From the NCBI RefSeq assembly GCF_002865545.1, contig NZ_CP025543.1:1-64000 (forward strand): a stretch of DNA of 64,000 nucleotides, in the 5' to 3' direction. Shown piece by piece: positions 1 through 12,769 of this stretch. The translations under genes and the position numbers were made by a program. Numbering within the stretch: the stretch's first letter is position 1; every line of letters starts with the position of its first letter. This DNA is from Spiroplasma monobiae MQ-1. GTDB taxonomy: Bacteria > Bacillota_I > Bacilli_A > Mycoplasmatales > Mycoplasmataceae. The notes beneath the pieces are model-generated. The model did no database searches. It saw only the letters and a program-made list of their open reading frames with translations, and was not told the DNA's origin.

Positions 1-1332
1 ATGACTAACGCAGCTTTATGAAAAAAAATAAAAGAATGGCTTATATCTTCTGATTTAATCGAACCTAATGTATATGAGGAATATGTTAAGAATGCCTCAA
101 TTGAAGATCTTTCTGAAAACCAAAAGGCTATAGTAGTTAGCAAAGAAATCTCAAAATACTATTTAGAGAACATTAAAACTGAACTTAAAGAAAAGATCAG
201 TATTATATTAGAAAAAGACACTTCACTTACATTCCTTTCTAAAGATGAATTTAGAAAGGAAAAGAAAATAAGTGAAATAATAACTAAGAAAAAGAAAAAA
301 AATAATGGTAAAGAATTTATTTTTGAAAGTTTTATATCTGGTAAAAGTAACAGTGAAGCTTTTAATGCATCAAAAGCTGTAATTAACAGCTTAGGAAACA
401 AATGAAATCCATTATTTATTTATGGAGATTCGGGTTTAGGTAAAACACATTTACTAAAAGCTATTTTAAATGAACTTGAAAACACAAATGAAGATTTAAA
501 TGTGAAATACTTTGCTTCAAATGACTTCAGAAAAGAAATATTAGATTCATTATTAAGTAGTTTTAAAGATATTGAACAAACTAAACTTGAAATGAATGAA
601 ATTGATGTTTTATTAATTGATGACATTCAGTTCTTAGCAAATAGTGGTAAGACTAATGAAATCTTCTTTAATATTTTTAACTCTTTTATAGAAGAAGGAA
701 AACAAATAGTTATTACTTCTGATAAATTTCCTGAGTTGTTAAATGGTTTTGATAAAAGACTCGTATCAAGATTCAATCAGGGTTTAAGTGTTAAAATAGA
801 AACTCCAGACTTGGATACAGCTCTAAAAATAATTGATTATAAAACTGGTGGATCTAACTTAAATTTAACTTCAGATTCTAAAAAATATATAGCATCTCAC
901 TTTGGATCAGATGTTAGAAAAATTGAAGGTATTATAAATAAAATTGAATTTAAATTAATTCAAGAAAAGGATACAATCGGAGAAGTTATTGAATTAGATA
1001 CAGTTCAAAAAATGTTAGAGGATTATTCATATGCACCTGGTGGTGAAATAACCGTTCAAAAAATCAAAAATGTTGTAGCTTTGAATTACGGTGTTAATGT
1101 TAAATCAATAGACGCAAAGAATAAAGTTGCAAACGTTGTTCTTGCAAGACATGTATCTATGTATTTGACAAATGAATTAATGAAAAAGAACTACTCTGAG
1201 GTAGGTATTTTATTTGGTGGGAAAGACCACACAACCGTTATCAACGCATGTAATAAAATTAAGAAAGCTTTAAATGAAGATAAAATTTTCAAAACAACAA
1301 TGAAAAAAATTAAAAAGGAAATAACTTCTTAA
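1..1332 (+). CDS. dnaA: Chromosomal replication initiator protein DnaA
   Basis: DnaA binds DnaA boxes at oriC, melts the origin with ATP and helps load the helicase. The 443-residue reading frame opens with the ATG at base 1 and reads through TGA as Trp. The AAA+ core shows Walker A GDSGLGKT at residues 142-149 and a Walker B strand ending in Asp207-Asp208. The C-terminal DNA-binding domain has GGKDHTTV at 406-413; most bacteria have GGRDHTTV, so the Arg is replaced by Lys. Length is normal for the family. It is followed by a 132-bp gap with a perfect DnaA box and then dnaN, the classical origin arrangement. Identity is certain; the ribosome-binding site lies outside the window. Confidence 0.98.
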
Positions 1333-1351
1333 TCTGCTAACAGATATTAAG

Positions 1352-1360
1352 TGATAAAAT
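1352..1360 (+). promoter_or_regulatory. Probable dnaN promoter, extended -10
   Basis: TG-A-TAAAAT is an extended -10 element with no good -35 box. The same TGATAAAAT string precedes ftsH (14630-14638) and the ABC ATPase gene (17526-17534), which suggests a recurrent promoter form in this genome. It lies about 105 bp before the dnaN start, so DnaA bound at 1400-1408 could affect transcription. Confidence 0.5.
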
Positions 1361-1399
1361 TATTCTATAAAACTCTTTTGGTGTTTAGTTTTTTAAAAG

Positions 1400-1408
1400 T
1401 TATCCACA
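1400..1408 (+). promoter_or_regulatory. DnaA box
   Basis: TTATCCACA matches the consensus DnaA box at all nine positions. It sits between dnaA and dnaN. No second perfect copy was noticed in the gap on either strand. Confidence 0.85.
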
Positions 1409-1464
1409 AATTAAGAGCATAATAATAATATAAATAATTAGTAATAAATATGGAGGTATTTTCA

Positions 1465-2589
1465 ATGTTCTTTAGTGTAAATAGATTAATTTTTATTGAA
1501 GAAATTAATAAATGTAATAGGATTATAGATCCTAAAACACCAACACCTAGTTTAGCTGGTATTCTTTTAGAGGTAGAAGCTGATAAGGTTTCTTTAATTT
1601 CTTCAAATACTTCAATGTCTATAAAAACTACTATAGATATGGGAAGTAACGATTTATTAATTAAACAAACTGGAACAATATTAATTAGAGGAAAATATTT
1701 TTTAGAAATTTTAAGAAGAATGGATGATGAAATTATTAATATTTCTAGTGTTGAAGATAATCTAGTTATGTTATCTGGTGAAAAATCTGAATTTTCATTA
1801 AATATATTAAATTATACAGATTACCCTTCTCTTGCTTTTAGAGAAAAAGGAGATAATGTTAATGTTAATAATATAGAACTTAAGAAAAGCTTAAATCAAA
1901 CAATTATTTCAGTAAATGAGTGAAATCAAAAAATAGTTTTAGCTGGCTTAAATTTTTCATTAGATAATTCTATGTTTTATATAACTGGAACAGATGGTTT
2001 TAGAGTATCAAGAAAGAGAACTCAAATTTTAGGAGATGTTCCTGAAAAATTTGAAACCAATATTCCACATAAAAGTATTTTGGAGATTATTAAATTACTT
2101 CCTGAAAAAGGAGAATGTAAAATTGTTTCTGTTGATAGTCATGTAACTTTTATTATTAATAATACAATTTTTCAAACAATAATTTTAGAGGGACAATTCC
2201 CAAATGTTAATGCAGTATTCCCAACTGATTTTAATACAACATTATATGTTGAAAATAAAAAGTTCTTTAAATTAATTTCAAGAGCTGATATTCCAAGCGA
2301 GGATAATGCATCAACTGTTGTAAATTTAATTTTGAATGATGATAGTATTTTTATTAAATCAAATATTCATCAAATCGGAAGTTTTGAAGAAGTTTTTAAG
2401 GAATTTGAAATAAAAGGATTGGATGAACAAAATATTTGTTTTAATTCTAAATATTTAATCGATTCACTTAGAACATTTGAAACTAAAAATATTGAGATCA
2501 ATTTAATTGATTCAAAAAAACCGATTGTAATTTCTTCTTCTGAAGATGTAAATTTAAGTCAAATAATACTACCGATGTTTTCAAATTAA
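1465..2589 (+). CDS. dnaN: DNA polymerase III beta sliding clamp
   Basis: The beta clamp encircles DNA and tethers the replicative polymerase. The 374-residue product has the usual clamp length, with three similar domains expected. One in-frame TGA (1921-1923) encodes Trp. The start is the ATG at 1465, because a strong GGAGG sits 9 bases before it; a second in-frame ATG at 1450 overlaps that Shine-Dalgarno and is rejected. It follows dnaA across the putative origin and precedes gyrB, as in many Gram-positive relatives. Confidence rests on synteny plus clamp-like sequence such as the conserved TDGFR segment near residue 175. Confidence 0.96.
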
Positions 2590-2601
2590 CTATTAAGAAG
2601 G

Positions 2602-2650
2602 AGTACCTTTCACTGACTTAAATGATATAATTAAGTTCGTGAGAGGTATT
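2602..2650 (+). promoter_or_regulatory. Inverted repeat with extended -10 and gyrB Shine-Dalgarno
   Basis: Arms at 2602-2621 and 2631-2650 give a 20-position stem with 16 Watson-Crick pairs, 3 G-T wobbles and 1 mismatch around a 9-base loop. The 3' arm contains the gyrB ribosome-binding site GAGAGG (2641-2646). The loop region also carries TG-A-TATAAT (2623-2631), a textbook extended -10. Either the DNA repeat frames a gyrB promoter as an operator, or read-through mRNA from dnaN folds to hide the Shine-Dalgarno. Both are inferences from the sequence. Confidence 0.55.
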
Positions 2651-2655
2651 TTATT

Positions 2656-4560
<1,905 letters not shown>

Positions 4561-4584
4561 TAATAACAGGAAGGTGGAAACTAA

Positions 4585-7017
4585 ATGAGTGATATTAAAC
4601 ATGGTCGTATTTTAGAAATCGATATTAAAAATGAAGTAGAAAAAGATTTTCTTGAGTACTCAATGAGTGTTATTGTTAGTCGTGCCCTTCCGGATTTAAA
4701 AGATGGATTAAAACCAGTTCATAGAAGAATTATCTATGCAATGAATGATTTAAAGATAACTTCAGATACCCCACATAAAAAATCAGCTCGTATTGTTGGA
4801 GAAGTTATTGGTAAATATCACCCACATGGTGATTCATCTGTTTATGAAGCAATGGTAAGAATGTCGCAAGACTTTTCATATAGATATCCTTTAGTAGAGG
4901 GTCATGGTAATTTTGGTTCAATCGACGGTGATGGAGCTGCTGCCATGCGTTATACTGAGGCTAGACTTGCCAAAATAACTTCAGTCTTGTTAAAAGATAT
5001 TGATATGGATACAGTCCCTTTCATTGACAATTATGATGCTTCTGAGAGAGAACCGAAATATTTAACTGGTTACTTCCCTAACCTTTTAGTTAACGGAGCT
5101 ACAGGTATTGCAGTTGGTATGGCAACAAACATACCACCTCATAATTTAAGAGAAGTTATTCAAGCAATTGTTGCATATATAAAAGATGATCAAATAACTA
5201 TTGATGATATTTTAAAATACATCAAAGGACCTGATTTCCCTACAGGAGCTTTAATGACAAATGGGAAAAGTATGATTGATGGTTATAAAACCGGTAAAGG
5301 TAATTTAATCATAAGATCAAAAATTGATATTGAAGATACTGGCAAAAATCAAAGAATTGTTATTAGTGAAATACCTTATCAAACTAATAAATTGAAAATC
5401 GTAGAAAAAATAGCTGAGTTATATAAAAATAAACTTATAAGTGGTATATCAGATATTAGAGATGAATCTAACTATGAAGGGATTAGAATTGTTGTTGAAC
5501 TACAAAAAAATTCAAATCCTCAGTTAATAATTAAAAAACTATACAAGTATACAAATTTACAATCAAGTTTTGCAATAAACATGTTGTCTTTAAATAATGG
5601 AATACCTGTAGTTTTAAATATTAGAGATATTATTAAATTTTACGTAAAGCATCAAATTGAAATCATTGTTAAGAGAAGTCTTTTTGAAAAAAATAAATTG
5701 AACGCAAGATTACATATTTTAAATGCGATAAGAATAACTTTAGATCACATTGATGAAATTATAAAAATTATTAAAGAATCAAAAACAACCGAAATAGCAA
5801 ATCAAAAATTGTTTGATACATTTCAATTTGATGAAAAACAATCTAAGGCAATTTTAGATATGAGGCTTCAAAGACTTGTTGGACTTGAAAGAGAAAAAGT
5901 TGAGCTAGATATTAAAAATATTGAAATAAGAATTTCTGAGTTAGAAGAAATTTTATCTTCAAAAGAAAAACAAGATGAACTTCTAATCAAACAACTTGAA
6001 GAGATAGCTCAGAAATTTGGAGACGACAGAAGAACAAAAATAATTGAAGAAGACGAAACACAAATTGATGAAGAAGAATTAATTCAAGATTCACAAATGT
6101 TAATTACTTTATCTAATGAAGGATATGTTAGAAGATTATCTAATGAAGAATTCAAAACACAAAAACGTGGAGGTAAGGGTGTTATCATTAACAACAATGC
6201 TGATGACAATATTGTTATAGCTAAAGTTGGAAAAACAAAAGATGATGTGTTGTTTTTCTCTGATGAAGGAAAAGTTTACAGAATCAAAGGTTACAACATT
6301 ACTCAATTTTCAAGAAATGCAAGAGGAGTTCCTGTGATTAACTTTATTGGAATAAATTCTTCAGAGAAAGTAACTTCAATTTTATCTTTAAAGGATAAAA
6401 AAAATATTTATAAATATTTATTATTTGTGACTCAAAACGGAATTGTTAAAAAAGTTGAAATTGAAGAATTTAGTAGAATTAATAATTTTGGAAAAATTGC
6501 AATCAATTTGGATGAAGATGATAAATTAGTTTCTGTTATTCCGACTGTTGGATCAACTGAAATTTTAATAGCATCTCAAAATGGAAAAATTATTAAAGTA
6601 AATGAAGATGACTTTAGACCAATGTCAAGATCTTCTCGTGGAGTTAAAGGTATGGGTCTAGATAAAAATGATGTTGTTGTATCTTCATGTTCAAGTTATA
6701 AAAACGAATGCGTAGCAACTGTATCAGAAAAAGGAATTGTTAAAAAAACACTTATAAGTGAGTATAACATTTTTGGTAGAGGAGCTAAGGGTGTAGTTGG
6801 TATGAAACTAAGTGATAAAACAGGTAAATTTAAATCTGTATTACCAATTAGAGAAACCGATGAAATACTTATGATCTCATCAAAAGGTAAAGCTATAAAA
6901 ATCGGAGCGCAAGATATAAATTTACAGTCAAGAAACTCCACAGGGGTTATTGGTTTCAATCTTGAAGATGACGAATTAATAACAGCTGCAACACTAGAAT
7001 GAAATAAAGGTGAATAA
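4585..7017 (+). CDS. gyrA: DNA gyrase subunit A
   Basis: GyrA is the DNA cleavage and rejoining subunit. The 810-residue product has the catalytic Tyr at 123 in the MRYTEARL context and a GyrA box, QKRGGKG, at 526-532 (consensus QRRGGKG). That box and the six-bladed C-terminal domain distinguish it from ParC. It starts 24 bp after gyrB behind GGAAGGTGG. The true end is the TAA at 7015-7017: the TGA at 7000-7002 is a Trp codon, leaving a short tail WNKGE. It is followed by serS after 3 bp, so gyrB-gyrA-serS are probably cotranscribed. Confidence 0.97.
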
Positions 7018-7020
7018 GAA

Positions 7021-8286
<1,266 letters not shown>

Positions 8287-8302
8287 TGTTTCACGTGAAA
8301 CA
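8287..8302. promoter_or_regulatory. parS: parS site 1 (ParB/Spo0J binding)
   Basis: TGTTTCACGTGAAACA is a perfect 16-bp palindrome and belongs to the ParB/Spo0J binding class known from Bacillus and most bacteria. The symmetry extends to 30 bp (8280-8309), so the DNA could also form a hairpin followed by T residues and act as the serS terminator. It is about 8.3 kb from dnaA, where parS sites are expected. No parB or soj gene is in the window. Confidence 0.88.
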
Positions 8303-8319
8303 TTATTTTTTTTATAAAT

Positions 8320-8335
8320 TGTTTCACGTGAAACA
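8320..8335. promoter_or_regulatory. parS: parS site 2 (ParB/Spo0J binding)
   Basis: This is a second identical 16-bp parS core. Its flanking symmetry runs to 38 bp (8309-8346), different in sequence from the flanks of site 1. The two centres are 33 bp apart, about three helical turns, so ParB dimers would load on the same face of the DNA. Confidence 0.88.
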
Positions 8336-8344
8336 ATTTATAAA

Positions 8345-8369
8345 AAGCAAAATTACTATAATTTTGCTT
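8345..8369. repeat. Third inverted repeat next to parS
   Basis: Arms AAGCAAAATTA (8345-8355) and TAATTTTGCTT (8359-8369) are perfect complements with a 3-base spacer. It lacks a CACGTG core, so it is not a parS site. No T run follows on the + strand, so it is not an obvious terminator there. It directly precedes the SRP RNA promoter region. Confidence 0.6.
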
Positions 8370-8390
8370 AAAAAATGTTATTATATAAAT

Positions 8391-8472
8391 GTCATTGTAA
8401 GGGTGACGTTCGAATTTGGTCAGGACCGGAAGGTAGCAGCCATAAGAATCTAGTGCCTTGTACAGTGACTTT
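8391..8472 (+). ncRNA. ffs: Signal recognition particle RNA (4.5S-type)
   Basis: The small bacterial SRP RNA binds Ffh and guides nascent membrane proteins to FtsY. The conserved domain IV loop GGTCAGGACCGGAAGGTAGC is present at about 8418-8437. The outer ends pair: GTCA (8391-8394) with TGAC (8466-8469), continuing with imperfect pairs. A T run from 8470 gives the terminator. TATTATATAA just upstream is a plausible -10. It lies between serS and tadA/dnaX, the usual Mollicutes and Bacillus position. The ends are approximate. Confidence 0.95.
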
Positions 8473-8495
8473 TTTTATTTTTTAGGAGAATTTAC

Positions 8496-8921
8496 ATGGA
8501 CAAAATTTACTACACCCTTTTAAAAGAACTTAAGAAATGTAAAAAAAGTAAAGACGTTCCTGTTTCAGCTTTACTTATTAATCAAGAAAATAAAATAGTC
8601 GCAAAAGACTTTAATACAAGACAAAAAAAGTACAACTTTACAAATCATGCAGAAGTTGGTGTTATAAATAAGATTTATAAGAAATTCAGAACTAAAAATT
8701 TATCAGAATATATTTTAGTTACTTCTTTAAAACCTTGTTTAATGTGTTTGACAATAATAGAAGAGGCAAATATTAAAAAAGTTTTTTATTATTTGGATAA
8801 TTTGAAATGTAATTATAAAAAATTAAAAACAGATATTTTATTTGAAAAATTTGGAACAATAAACCAACAAAAGGAATTCAATATTCAATTAAAGGAATTC
8901 TTTTTAAAATTAAGGAAATAA
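8496..8921 (+). CDS. tadA: tRNA-specific adenosine deaminase TadA
   Basis: TadA converts A34 to inosine in tRNA-Arg(ACG). The 141-residue protein has the zinc deaminase motifs: His51-Ala-Glu53 and Pro80-Cys81-x-x-Cys84. The usual Glu before PC (consensus EPC) is Lys here. ATG 8496 follows AGGAG with 8 bases of spacing. The position beside the SRP RNA and dnaX is the standard tadA location, which favours TadA over cytidine deaminase. It may be read from the SRP RNA promoter if the SRP terminator leaks. Confidence 0.88.
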   Translation: MDKIYYTLLKELKKCKKSKDVPVSALLINQENKIVAKDFNTRQKKYNFTNHAEVGVINKIYKKFRTKNLSEYILVTSLKPCLMCLTIIEEANIKKVFYYLDNLKCNYKKLKTDILFEKFGTINQQKEFNIQLKEFFLKLRK

Positions 8922-8955
8922 CTAGGTAAAATATTTATGCAAGAGGAGATATGCT

Positions 8956-10809
8956 ATGGAAAATAAGAAATCACTTTATAGAGAATATAGACCAAAAAAC
9001 TTTGATCAAGTAGCTGGTCATGAAGGAATCAAAGAAATTTTAATATCACAGATTAGTACAAATTCATTTGGGCATGCCCTATTATTTTCGGGTCAAAGAG
9101 GAACTGGAAAAACATCTATAGCTAAAATATTTTCTAAAGTAGTTAATTGCCAAAATTTAAATGGTTACAATCCTTGTGATGAATGTATAAGTTGTAAAGA
9201 ATTTAATAACAACTCTCATTCAGATATTTTTGAAATCGACGCAGCTTCTAATAATGGAGTTGAAGAAATTAGGAATATAAAAGCTAATGTGTCTTTAATG
9301 CCAAACTTTTCTAAATTTAAAGTTTATATAATAGATGAAGTTCATATGTTATCTAATTCAGCTTTTAATGCTTTATTAAAAACTTTGGAAGAGCCTCCAA
9401 AACACGTTTTGTTTGTTTTGGCAACAACAGAATTTTCAAAAATACCAGCAACAATTATTTCGAGATGTCAGCTATTTAATTTTAAAAGAATTGCCCAAAA
9501 TTCTTTGGAAAAAAAAGTTAAAGAAATTTGCAACTCTGAAGGTAAGGACATTACACAAGATGCATTAAACGAAATATATTACATGTCTGACGGTTCTTTA
9601 AGGGATGCTCTAAATTATTTAGAACAATCACTTACAATATCTTCTGAAGAAGTTACAACAGATGTGCTTAAAAAAATATTTTACATAGCAACCAAAAACG
9701 AAAAAATAAATATAATAAAGAATGTTCTTGAAGGAAATTCAAAAGAAATAATTTCATATTTTGAAACTTCAAATAATCAGGGTATAGATTTTCAAACAAT
9801 GACTTTAAGTTTGTTGGATATTTTAAAAGAAATAATTGAAGTTAAACTTACTGGGGATAAAACTTTTTTAGCAAATTTAAATAGTGAAGATTTTTCGTAT
9901 TTTGAAAATAAAGATCTAAAAAAACTATTTGAATTATCAGACAACATTGCTGAATCTTACACAAAATCTAAAAATTCAAATATTAGTTTTCAGTACATAT
10001 TAATAAATATATTAAAGTCTATTTCGAAAGATAAACTTATAAGTGTTAGTGAGAAATTGTTAATTGATAACTCGCTTGAAAATGAAATTCTCGAAAATGA
10101 AATTCTCGAAAATGAAATTCTCGAAAATGAAGTTGTTGAAAATGAAGTTGTTGAAAATGAAATTCTTGAAGAACATAAAATTGAAAACAAAGTTTCTCGT
10201 GATGAATTAGATGCTAATATAAATGATTTCTTTAATTCTCAAGATGATGCAAAATTTTTAAAATTGCAAATGAAATTATTGATATCAGAATCAAATATGT
10301 ATAAAAAAGCCATAGATTTTTCTAATGATCAAATTATAAATGTTTTGGTTGGTGCCAATAAAGAAGCAAGAAATTACTTTGATGAAAAATTTAGTTTAAT
10401 TTTTAATGAGGACTCAATAAAAAATGATGCCAAATTTATTGAAAATTTTATTATGTTTTTTGGATCAAAAATTACCGCTGCAAGCCATGACTCTATAATT
10501 TTGGTTTGTGACGAAAGAACAATTTCTAAATGAATAAATAATAAACTTCAAAATGAAAATGTAAGATATGAAATTTTTAAATACTTTAATAAAGAAATCA
10601 AAATAATATCTATAGATAAAAAGCGATGAGCAGAAATAAAAATAGACTTTATGGATAGAAAACAAAATAATAAGCTAGAACAATACCGTGAAGATGATAT
10701 TCAAGATTTTTACAAAAATTTAGTTATGGAAAATGATCAAGAAGAAAATGAATATCTTAAAAGAGCAAAAGAGATTTTGGGATCTCAAAATATTAAGGTT
10801 GTGAACTAA
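8956..10809 (+). CDS. dnaX: DNA polymerase III gamma/tau subunit
   Basis: DnaX is the clamp-loader ATPase. The 617-residue protein has Walker A GQRGTGKT near residue 47, a Cys4 zinc module around residues 65-80, a DEVH Walker B and the sensor SRC motif. TGA codons at 10531 and later are Trp. Between the AAA+ part and the C-terminal domain lies a run of six 5-residue repeats, ENE(I/V)(L/V), at residues 375-404, probably a flexible linker. ATG 8956 follows AGAGGAG. The stop TAA shares its last A with the recR ATG. No slippery sequence for a short gamma form was confirmed. Confidence 0.95.
10078..10167 (+). repeat. Six tandem 15-bp repeats in dnaX
   Basis: The unit GAAAATGAAATTCTC occurs three times exactly, then two copies of GAAAATGAAGTTGTT and one of GAAAATGAAATTCTT. 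They encode Glu-Asn-Glu followed by Ile-Leu or Val-Val. All copies are in frame. The exact copies suggest recent slippage expansion, and copy number is probably variable between strains. Confidence 0.9.
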
Positions 10810-11375
10810 TGGAAAAAATGATTGAGGAATTAAAAAAACTTGATGGAATTAGTAAAAAAACTGCTGAAAAAATAATCTTTGACTTGATAATTAATAAAGA
10901 AAAAATTTCTTCATTGGAGGAAATAATAAAAAAAATAAAAGAAACTTATAGTGAATGTGAAAAGTGCTTCTTTTTTAAAGAAAATAACATATGTTCTTTC
11001 TGTGAAAACAAAAATAGAAATGAAAAAATAATTTGTGTTGTCTCAACAAAGCTGGATGCATTGAAAATATTAGATAGTAACTATAATGGTATGATTCATG
11101 TCCTTAATGGAGAAATAAATTTAAATAAAAATATAGGTCCTGAAAAATTAAAAATGAGTGAATTATTTGTTAGAATAAATAAAGGAATTGAATTATTGTT
11201 GGCTTTAAATTTGACTTTTGAAGGAGAGGTTACTTCAAATTACATTGCAAACAAAGCTAAAGGTATAAGTGAAAAAATTTCAAGGATTGCAAGGGGGATT
11301 CCCTTGGGAGGTGTTATTGATTATATAGATCAAGAGACACTTAATGATGCGATTATTAATAGAAAGAAAATGTAA
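10809..11375 (+). CDS. recR: Recombination protein RecR
   Basis: RecR works with RecO to load RecA at gaps. The 188-residue protein has an N-terminal helix-hairpin-helix (LDGISKKTAEK), a Cys4 zinc finger (Cys50, Cys53, Cys62, Cys65), and a TOPRIM domain ending in the conserved C-terminal RGIPLG segment. It is a little shorter than E. coli RecR (201). The ATG overlaps the dnaX stop by one base (TAATG), so translation is probably coupled. The dnaX-recR pairing is conserved across bacteria. Confidence 0.94.
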   Translation: MEKMIEELKKLDGISKKTAEKIIFDLIINKEKISSLEEIIKKIKETYSECEKCFFFKENNICSFCENKNRNEKIICVVSTKLDALKILDSNYNGMIHVLNGEINLNKNIGPEKLKMSELFVRINKGIELLLALNLTFEGEVTSNYIANKAKGISEKISRIARGIPLGGVIDYIDQETLNDAIINRKKM

Positions 11376-11393
11376 TTTTAAGAGGGTATTGAT

Positions 11394-12023
11394 ATGTTAT
11401 TTATTTCTTTAGAAGGTATAGATGGTTCAGGTAAAACAACTATCTCAAAAATGATTAAAGATAGTTTGATGCAAAAAGGTTACAATGTCTTATTGACAAG
11501 AGAACCTGGTGGAGAACCATTGGCGGAGGAGTTAAGAAGGATTATTCTTGATGAAAAAACTAATATAAATCCTTGGCCTGAGACACTATTGTATGTTGCA
11601 GCCAGAAAGCAACACTTAGACTCAATTATATTACCGGCTTTAAAAGAAGGAACAATCGTTATTTGCGATAGATTTATGGATTCCACTTCCGCTTATCAAG
11701 GTTATGCTAGAAATATTGGGATGGCTGACGTTGCAGAATTGCAAAATATAGTTCTTGGCTCAACAAAACCGGATTTAACTATTTTCTTTGATATCACACC
11801 CAAAGAATCTCAAATTAGATTAATAAACAGAAAAAGAAATGCCGATAGAATGGAACAAGAAAATCAAAAATTCCACGAAGCAGTATATGAAGGTTACCAA
11901 ATATTAATATCTGAAAATTCAGATAGAATTAAAGTTGTTGATTCAAGAAAACCAATAAATGAAGTTTTACAGCAAGTGGATTTTCTAATTGATAATGCAC
12001 TAAATGAGAGAACAAAAAAATAA
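11394..12023 (+). CDS. tmk: Thymidylate kinase
   Basis: Tmk phosphorylates dTMP to dTDP. The 209-residue product has the P-loop EGIDGSGKTT at residues 7-16, the DR(F/Y) motif in CDRFMDS and the lid region rich in Arg and Lys (INRKRNADRM). ATG 11394 follows AAGAGGG. It has in-frame TGG rather than TGA for Trp, one of the few such codons around. Its stop overlaps the holB ATG in a TAATG, so tmk and holB are translationally coupled, as in many Firmicutes. Confidence 0.96.
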   Translation: MLFISLEGIDGSGKTTISKMIKDSLMQKGYNVLLTREPGGEPLAEELRRIILDEKTNINPWPETLLYVAARKQHLDSIILPALKEGTIVICDRFMDSTSAYQGYARNIGMADVAELQNIVLGSTKPDLTIFFDITPKESQIRLINRKRNADRMEQENQKFHEAVYEGYQILISENSDRIKVVDSRKPINEVLQQVDFLIDNALNERTKK

Positions 12024-12769
12024 TGAAAAAAATAGAAGTATTTAAGACTGTGAATGAATTGATAAAAGAAAACAAATTTTATCATTCAATAATAATTTCA
12101 AACGAAAATCAAAACGAATTAAATGAAATATCAACAGAAATAACTAGACAAATTTATTGCTCTAGTAAATCTTTTGAAAATGATAGTTGTGATTGGTGTT
12201 TAAAAGTTATTAAAGGAAACAACCTAAATACTTTTTTTATTGGAGATGGATCAACTAAAATTTCCAAAGAAGAAATAAAGGAATTAATAATAAGATTTTC
12301 ATCAACTGGTCTTGAAGAAAATAAAAATAAAGTTTATATAATAGCTAATGGAGAAAACTTGAGTGAGTCAGCTTCAAATTCAATATTAAAGTTTTTAGAA
12401 GAACCACCAAAGAACACTTATGCAATAATATTAACTAATGACAGAAATCAAATTTTATCAACTATAAAATCTAGATGTAAATTATTCTCTATTGAGAATG
12501 ATAGTGAAAAGTTAGAATTGGATTCTCAAATAATAAACTTAGTTATAAATAAAGATAAAAGTGGCCTTCTTGAATATTTAATAGATTTTAAGAAGATGGA
12601 TAAAAATGAAATTATTAGAATTCTTAAAAACACTTTTAATATTTCTCTTGAGTTAAATATGAAATACCTGCAAGAGATGTTGTTGGATTCAATTAATGAA
12701 ATAAAAAATTCAAACTATATTAACTTGATATTAGAAAATCTATTTATAAAAATATATGAGGTAATTTAA
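12023..12769 (+). CDS. holB: DNA polymerase III delta' subunit
   Basis: HolB is the stator subunit of the clamp loader. The 248-residue protein resembles the DnaX AAA+ fold: it has LKFLEEPPKNTYAI and the SRCKLF sensor motif, but no intact Walker A, as expected for delta'. It is shorter than E. coli HolB (334), which is common in Mollicutes. Both ends overlap neighbours by one base (TAATG with tmk before and with the methyltransferase after). Assignment depends on the DnaX-like motifs plus location. Confidence 0.9.
   Translation: MKKIEVFKTVNELIKENKFYHSIIISNENQNELNEISTEITRQIYCSSKSFENDSCDWCLKVIKGNNLNTFFIGDGSTKISKEEIKELIIRFSSTGLEENKNKVYIIANGENLSESASNSILKFLEEPPKNTYAIILTNDRNQILSTIKSRCKLFSIENDSEKLELDSQIINLVINKDKSGLLEYLIDFKKMDKNEIIRILKNTFNISLELNMKYLQEMLLDSINEIKNSNYINLILENLFIKIYEVI

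Larger units (their letters stand above)
1333..1464. other. oriC: dnaA-dnaN intergenic region, part of oriC
   Basis: This 132-bp AT-rich gap between dnaA and dnaN carries one perfect DnaA box (TTATCCACA, 1400-1408). In Mollicutes and Bacillus, boxes usually flank dnaA on both sides, so this is probably the downstream half of the origin with the rest upstream of base 1. An extended -10 element lies at 1352-1360. That only one perfect box is present is seen; origin function is inferred from context. Confidence 0.7.

Noticed and set aside
1450-1464. Earlier dnaN start at ATG 1450.
   Set aside because: That codon overlaps the GGAGG Shine-Dalgarno that serves the ATG at 1465.
1921-1923. Premature stop in dnaN, and similar TGA breaks in gyrB, serS, lysS, cysS and others, suggesting pseudogenes.
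   Set aside because: TGA is Trp in this code; each break falls at a position where Trp or an aromatic residue fits and the frame continues to a normal-length end.
4561-4584. T-box fragment before gyrA, because of AGGTGG.
   Set aside because: It is only the gyrA Shine-Dalgarno region; no specifier stem, T-box sequence or terminator is present, nor before serS, lysS or cysS.
8956-10809. A programmed frameshift in dnaX making a short gamma form.
   Set aside because: I did not find a slippery heptamer with a following hairpin and in-frame early stop that I could defend.
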